From an uncultured Clostridia bacterium (GTDB taxonomy: Bacteria; Bacillota; Clostridia; RUG12999), in NCBI GenBank assembly GCA_934792465.1, contig CAKVOK010000001.1, positions 51,035 through 115,034 on the forward strand: 64,000 bases of DNA, written 5' to 3'. Position numbers and translations under genes: made by a program. This document shows, piece after piece, positions 60,894 to 64,000 of the stretch. Below the pieces are notes generated by a model. It saw only the letters and a list, made by a program, of their open reading frames with translations, was not told where the DNA came from and did no database searches. Within the stretch, counting starts at the first letter, position 1. Each line of letters begins with the position of its first letter.

Positions 60894-61577
60894 ATGAAAT
60901 ATTTTACAAAAAGCGAGCTTGCGCTTTGGCTTGGGTCTATGCTTATAATTGCTGTGTCTTTTTTATGGCACGGCGAATCGGACGCTCTTACGCTCATTGC
61001 CTCGCTTATAGGGGTTACATCGCTGATATTCAATTCAAAAGGCAATCCGACAGGACCGTTTCTGATGATATTTTTCAGCCTGATTTACGGGGTGATTTCA
61101 TATACCTGCGCATATTACGGCGAAATGATAACCTACATAGGTATGACGCTGCCTATGGAGGTGTTTGCGCTTGTTTCGTGGCTTCGTCATCCGTATAAGG
61201 GAAACAAGGCAGAGGTGGAGATTAAAGAGGTTACGAACAGAGAATGGGCGTTTATGTGGATTTTCACATTTCTCGTGACCTTGGCGTTTTATTTTATACT
61301 GAAAGCGCTCAATACTGCCAACCTTATACCGAGTACAATATCTGTTGCAACGAGCTTTTTGGCTGCATATCTCACACTCAAAAGAAGTCCGTATTATGCC
61401 GTGGGATATGCCGCAAACGACATGGTTTTGATAGTTCTGTGGCTGCTTGCGGCAATGCACGACGCATCATATTTTTCCGTTGTTGTGTGCTTCGTTGTGT
61501 TTTTGATAAATGACATATACGGATTTATCAGCTGGAGAAAAATGGGCAGACGACAGGCGGAAGCAATTGTTCAATAA
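60894..61577 (+). CDS. pnuC: nicotinamide riboside transporter
   Basis: 227 residues with about seven membrane helices. NSKGNPTGPFLMIFFSLIYG, ITYIGMTLPMEVFALVSWLR and the C-terminal FLINDIYGFISWRKM match PnuC. It imports a pyridine-nucleotide precursor; thiamine or riboflavin relatives exist, but no TPP or FMN riboswitch is seen. GGAGG precedes the ATG. Confidence 0.92.
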   Translation: MKYFTKSELALWLGSMLIIAVSFLWHGESDALTLIASLIGVTSLIFNSKGNPTGPFLMIFFSLIYGVISYTCAYYGEMITYIGMTLPMEVFALVSWLRHPYKGNKAEVEIKEVTNREWAFMWIFTFLVTLAFYFILKALNTANLIPSTISVATSFLAAYLTLKRSPYYAVGYAANDMVLIVLWLLAAMHDASYFSVVVCFVVFLINDIYGFISWRKMGRRQAEAIVQ

Positions 61578-61580
61578 ACA

Positions 61581-62354
61581 TTATTTCAGCTTGTCGAGAG
61601 AATTAAATTCATATCCCATTTTTCGTACATCGTCTATTATGGACGGCAGCTCCGCCGCATTGTCTGCGGATACTGCGTGCATGAGAATTACCGCACCGTT
61701 ATGAATATATTTCGTAACGGCTTCGTGTACGTAGTCCCTGCCGGGCTGACGGTTTATATCCCAGTCGGCATATGCCAGACTCCAGAATACGGTTTTATAT
61801 CCCAAATCCTTTGTGATTTTCATGGTGCGTTCGCTGTGTTCACCCATGGGCGGACGGAAAAATTTCATGGATTTTCCGGTGAGGTCGTAGAAGCTGCGTT
61901 CAAGACTTGTGATTTCATCTTCTATTTCTTCATCCGTGCATGACGGCATACTCGGGTGGTTTACGGTGTGATTGCCTACAATGTGTCCCTCCTTGACCAT
62001 ACGCTTTATAAGGTTCGGTTCTTTTTCTATATACGGACCGGTAACAAAAAAGCAGGCAGGCACTTTTTTCTCTTTTAAGGTATCGAGTATTTTTGCCGTA
62101 TAGCCGTTCTCATACCCCTCGTCAAAAGTGAGATATACGAAGCTTTTTTCAGGGTTGCCCATATATATGCCGTTATATTTTCTCAATACGGATTCCTCGC
62201 CGGGATTTATGTCGGGAGCTTTGTTTTCGTTCTTTTTAAGTCCCCATTCGAGCTTTGTATCGGACGGATTTTTGTCGGACAAGACAGATACGCTTCTGCT
62301 GCATCCGACAAGCAAAATCAGCGCAGAAAATAAAATGATTATATATTTTTTCAT
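61581..62354 (-). CDS. PdaA-like polysaccharide deacetylase lipoprotein
   Basis: 257 residues. A lipoprotein signal ends LVGC (Cys about residue 18). WGLKKNENKAPDINPGEESV is typical of PdaA. The NodB domain has VYLTFDEGYENGY (catalytic Asp; metal Asp replaced by Glu, as in PdaA), HTVNHPSM (metal His) and FFRPPMGEHS. PdaA enzymes make muramic delta-lactam in the spore cortex. The ATG at 62354 follows TGGAGG. Convergent with pnuC. Confidence 0.92.
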   Translation of the reverse strand: MKKYIIILFSALILLVGCSRSVSVLSDKNPSDTKLEWGLKKNENKAPDINPGEESVLRKYNGIYMGNPEKSFVYLTFDEGYENGYTAKILDTLKEKKVPACFFVTGPYIEKEPNLIKRMVKEGHIVGNHTVNHPSMPSCTDEEIEDEITSLERSFYDLTGKSMKFFRPPMGEHSERTMKITKDLGYKTVFWSLAYADWDINRQPGRDYVHEAVTKYIHNGAVILMHAVSADNAAELPSIIDDVRKMGYEFNSLDKLK

Positions 62355-62476
62355 ACGATGCCTCCATGTCATTTAAAGTATTATATGTTTATGCATAACT
62401 TTGTAAAAAATGAACTTATACGTGAATTTGGTGAGAATTATCTTAAAATACACGGCAATTTCATTTATTGTGACGG

Positions 62477-62505
62477 TTGATTTTTGCGGTTTCCTGTGAT
62501 ACAAT
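62477..62505 (+). promoter_or_regulatory. promoter of gtrA-like gene
   Basis: TTGATT (62477-62482), 17-base spacer, TACAAT (62500-62505), extended -10 TGA. Confidence 0.72.
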
Positions 62506-62538
62506 TAATTGTAGAATTTGCGGAAAGGGGAATGGCAG

Positions 62539-62928
62539 TTGAAGAAGCTTCTTGTTCAGTTAATAAAATTCGGGTTTGTCGGGGTTGTCGCTTCGGTGGT
62601 TGATATGGGCATACTGATTCTGCTGAAAGAGGTATTCGACGTGGACGAGCTTATTGCCTCGGCAATATCGTTTTCTGTTTCCGTCACGGCAAATTATATT
62701 TTGAGTATGCGTTTCGTATTCAAGGGAAAAGGCCAAAGCAAAACAAGAGAATTTATAATATTTGTTGCCTTGAGTATAGGCGGATTGTGCATAAATCAAA
62801 TTATAATGTGGATAGGCGTCAAAAAGATGTCCTTTTATTATCTTGCCGTGAAGATATTTGCAATGATATTTGTTACGGCATATAATTTCGCAACGAGAAA
62901 AATGTTTCTTGAACGGAAGAATGCATAA
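62539..62928 (+). CDS. GtrA-family membrane protein
   Basis: 129 residues with four helices. LIKFGFVGVVASVVDMGILI, SAISFSVSVTANYILSMRFVF and YNFATRKMFLE are classic GtrA. The family helps flip or transfer polyprenyl-linked sugars for surface glycans. TTG 62539 follows AAAGGGG at eight bases. It fits the surface-polysaccharide genes that follow. Confidence 0.93.
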   Translation: MKKLLVQLIKFGFVGVVASVVDMGILILLKEVFDVDELIASAISFSVSVTANYILSMRFVFKGKGQSKTREFIIFVALSIGGLCINQIIMWIGVKKMSFYYLAVKIFAMIFVTAYNFATRKMFLERKNA

Positions 62929-62941
62929 GCGGAGGTATTGT

Positions 62942-63484
62942 ATGAAGTGCGATTTTTCTAAAGATTTATACAGGTATTACGGCGAAAAAGGCGAAACGCT
63001 GTTTCGGCGCATTTTCAGACCGGCAGAGCTGAAGTATATTGCATTGTTCCGAAAGGCACAGAATTGCGGATTTGCTCCGCTGAAAATGTACTATACGTTG
63101 AAATTGAAAAGAATGTCGGAAAAAACGCAAATACAAATTCCGGCACGCACGCAGATTGGCGAGGGATTTTATATAGGACACTGCGGACGTGTTATAATTC
63201 ACCCGGACGCAAGGCTCGGAAAAAATATAAATATAGGTACGGGCGTTACGATAGGTATGGAAAACCGAGGAAGAAGAATAGGTGTGCCAAAGTTCGAGGG
63301 AGATTGCTGGATAGGCACAAACGCCGTGGTTGTCGGCAATGTCAAAATAGGTAAAGACGTGCTGATTGCACCGCTCGCATACGTAAATTTCGATGTTCCG
63401 AACCACTCGATAGTTATAGGAAACCCGGCAAAAATTATATATAAGGAAAACGCAGTGCAAGATTATTTGTGCAATTGTGTATAA
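62942..63484 (+). CDS. hexapeptide-repeat O-acetyltransferase (serine acetyltransferase-like)
   Basis: 180 residues. A helical N-terminus is followed by left-handed beta-helix repeats: IPARTQIGEGFYIGHCGRVI, LGKNINIGTGVTIGMEN and CWIGTNAVVVGNVKIGKDV. It resembles CysE-type and polysaccharide acetyltransferases (EpsC/WbbJ-like). No cysteine-synthesis partner is nearby while GtrA and a flippase are, so sugar acetylation is more likely than serine acetylation. GGAGG precedes the ATG. Confidence 0.88.
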   Translation: MKCDFSKDLYRYYGEKGETLFRRIFRPAELKYIALFRKAQNCGFAPLKMYYTLKLKRMSEKTQIQIPARTQIGEGFYIGHCGRVIIHPDARLGKNINIGTGVTIGMENRGRRIGVPKFEGDCWIGTNAVVVGNVKIGKDVLIAPLAYVNFDVPNHSIVIGNPAKIIYKENAVQDYLCNCV

Positions 63485-63499
63485 TTTTGTCTAAATGTA

Positions 63500-63528
63500 T
63501 TGACAAATAGGAGAATATATGATAAAAT
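63500..63528 (+). promoter_or_regulatory. promoter of riboswitch-flippase transcript
   Basis: TTGACA (63500-63505), 17-base spacer, TAAAAT (63523-63528), extended -10 TGA. Confidence 0.85.
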
Positions 63529-63547
63529 ATATATAAAGTAAATTTAT

Positions 63548-63622
63548 ATGTAGGTAAACCTGTTGAAAGGCAGGGACACAAAGCTTGGTGTCTAAGGCAT
63601 ATTTGCTATGATTGACCGGCCG
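63548..63622 (+). ncRNA. cyclic-di-GMP-I (GEMM-I) riboswitch
   Basis: Conserved GEMM-I landmarks occur in order: GGTAAACC (63553-63560), a hairpin capped by GAAA (63565-63568), GGGACACAAAGC (63573-63584; consensus GGGACGCAAAGC), GTCTAAGGC as tetraloop receptor, then GCTATGATTGACCGGCC. The G-to-A in GGGACRC is a minor departure. It lies between a good promoter and a terminator ahead of a flippase gene. Confidence 0.9.
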
Positions 63623-63657
63623 CAACGATTGAATTTTCAGTCATTGCGGTCTTTTTT
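63620..63657 (+). terminator. riboswitch-controlled terminator
   Basis: CCGCAA/TTGCGG outer stem with inner GATTGA/TCAGTC and a T6 tail. Its 5' arm overlaps the 3' end of the c-di-GMP aptamer, so the two structures can exclude each other. Confidence 0.85.
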
Positions 63658-63681
63658 ATTGCAAAAAAGGAGATGTGAGAA

Positions 63682-64000
63682 GTGGAGCAAAACGGACAGA
63701 AAATTAAACGTAACGTAATATCCGGACTTGTTTATCAGGTTGTTCTCATTGCTCTCAGTTTTCTTTTGCCGAGGCTGTATCTCGAAAATTTCGGTTCTGA
63801 GGTAAACGGTGTACTTTCAACGATAAAACAAATTTTTACATATATGTGTTTGCTGGAGGCAGGAGTCGGTCTTGCAACAACACAGGCACTTTATAAGCCT
63901 GTGGCGGAAAGTGATTTCAAAAAAGCGGACGCTATATTATCGGCAACAAATAATTATTATATAAAAACCGGGGTAATATATTCGGCAATCGTTCTTGTAA
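63682..64000 (+). CDS. polysaccharide flippase-like membrane protein (5' part)
   Basis: 106 codons are visible before the right edge. It starts at GTG 63682 with AAAGGAGA eight bases upstream, giving IKRNVISGLVYQVVLIALSF, then LPRLYLENFGSEVNGVLSTI and LLEAGVGLATTQALYKPVAE, typical of Wzx-like oligosaccharide flippases of the MOP superfamily. Control by a c-di-GMP riboswitch fits an exopolysaccharide role. The C-terminal three-quarters are missing. Confidence 0.85.
   Translation, partial: MEQNGQKIKRNVISGLVYQVVLIALSFLLPRLYLENFGSEVNGVLSTIKQIFTYMCLLEAGVGLATTQALYKPVAESDFKKADAILSATNNYYIKTGVIYSAIVLV

Noticed and set aside
62942..63484. cysE for cysteine synthesis
   Set aside because: No cysK neighbour and a surface-polysaccharide context; kept as an unspecified hexapeptide acetyltransferase.

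Overview
The window looks like chromosome of a low-to-moderate-GC, Gram-positive, endospore-forming Clostridia. The evidence is a spore protease (gpr), a PdaA-type cortex deacetylase, AbrB, YitT, DUF5685, DUF6472 and DUF6106 proteins, the alr-ndoAI-ndoA order, GGAGG ribosome sites and TTGACA/TATAAT promoters. I cannot name the genus; a gut Oscillospirales-like lineage is a guess. I saw no rRNA, tRNA, CRISPR array, insertion sequence or phage genes. Most genes are ordinary core genes.

Layout. 1-6.8 kb: a PLP enzyme cut by the left edge, valS and a small membrane protein on the minus strand; then a plus-strand DMT transporter, SGNH hydrolase and cytidylate-kinase-like gene. 6.9-11.5 kb: a minus-strand accessory operon with a secreted duplicated repeat protein, a 55-residue peptide not listed by ordinary ORF length cut-offs, a stalk-domain protein, a membrane protein, an HPr-kinase-like ATPase and a SipW-like S26 peptidase. 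It ends at a terminator and is the best candidate here for an undescribed system. 11.7-16.4 kb: a 56-residue membrane peptide, eda-kdgK, a second DMT transporter and two convergent SGNH hydrolases. 16.4-25 kb (minus): split transketolase, PAP2, YitT, YfcE phosphodiesterase, a tandem-domain AbrB, esterase, AI-2E family protein, DnaJ and DUF5685. 24.8-25.1 kb holds a tandem ~90-bp repeat, with a diverged inverted copy at 60.7 kb.

25.3-41.7 kb (plus): an amino-acid ABC importer with YerC, a cassette of three unknown small proteins, DUF6106-nnr-lipoprotein-alr, the EndoAI/EndoA toxin-antitoxin pair, dinB, uppP, mutS2, a YfiH-family enzyme, a HAD phosphatase and an RluA pseudouridine synthase. 41.75-56.5 kb: a complete de novo purine operon (purE-C-F-M-N-O-B-H-D-L) plus fhs behind a well-formed ZTP riboswitch. 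The last two steps use a PurO-like cyclohydrolase and a stand-alone AICAR transformylase instead of bifunctional PurH.

56.5-64 kb: AraC regulator, gpr, recG, pnuC behind an attenuator-like leader, a PdaA-like deacetylase, GtrA, a hexapeptide acetyltransferase, and a polysaccharide flippase (cut by the right edge) behind a cyclic-di-GMP-I riboswitch and terminator. This suggests that an exopolysaccharide locus continues beyond the window.

Smaller themes are a repeated hairpin-plus-Shine-Dalgarno element before five unrelated genes, and extended -10 (TGn) motifs at most of the promoters I could identify.
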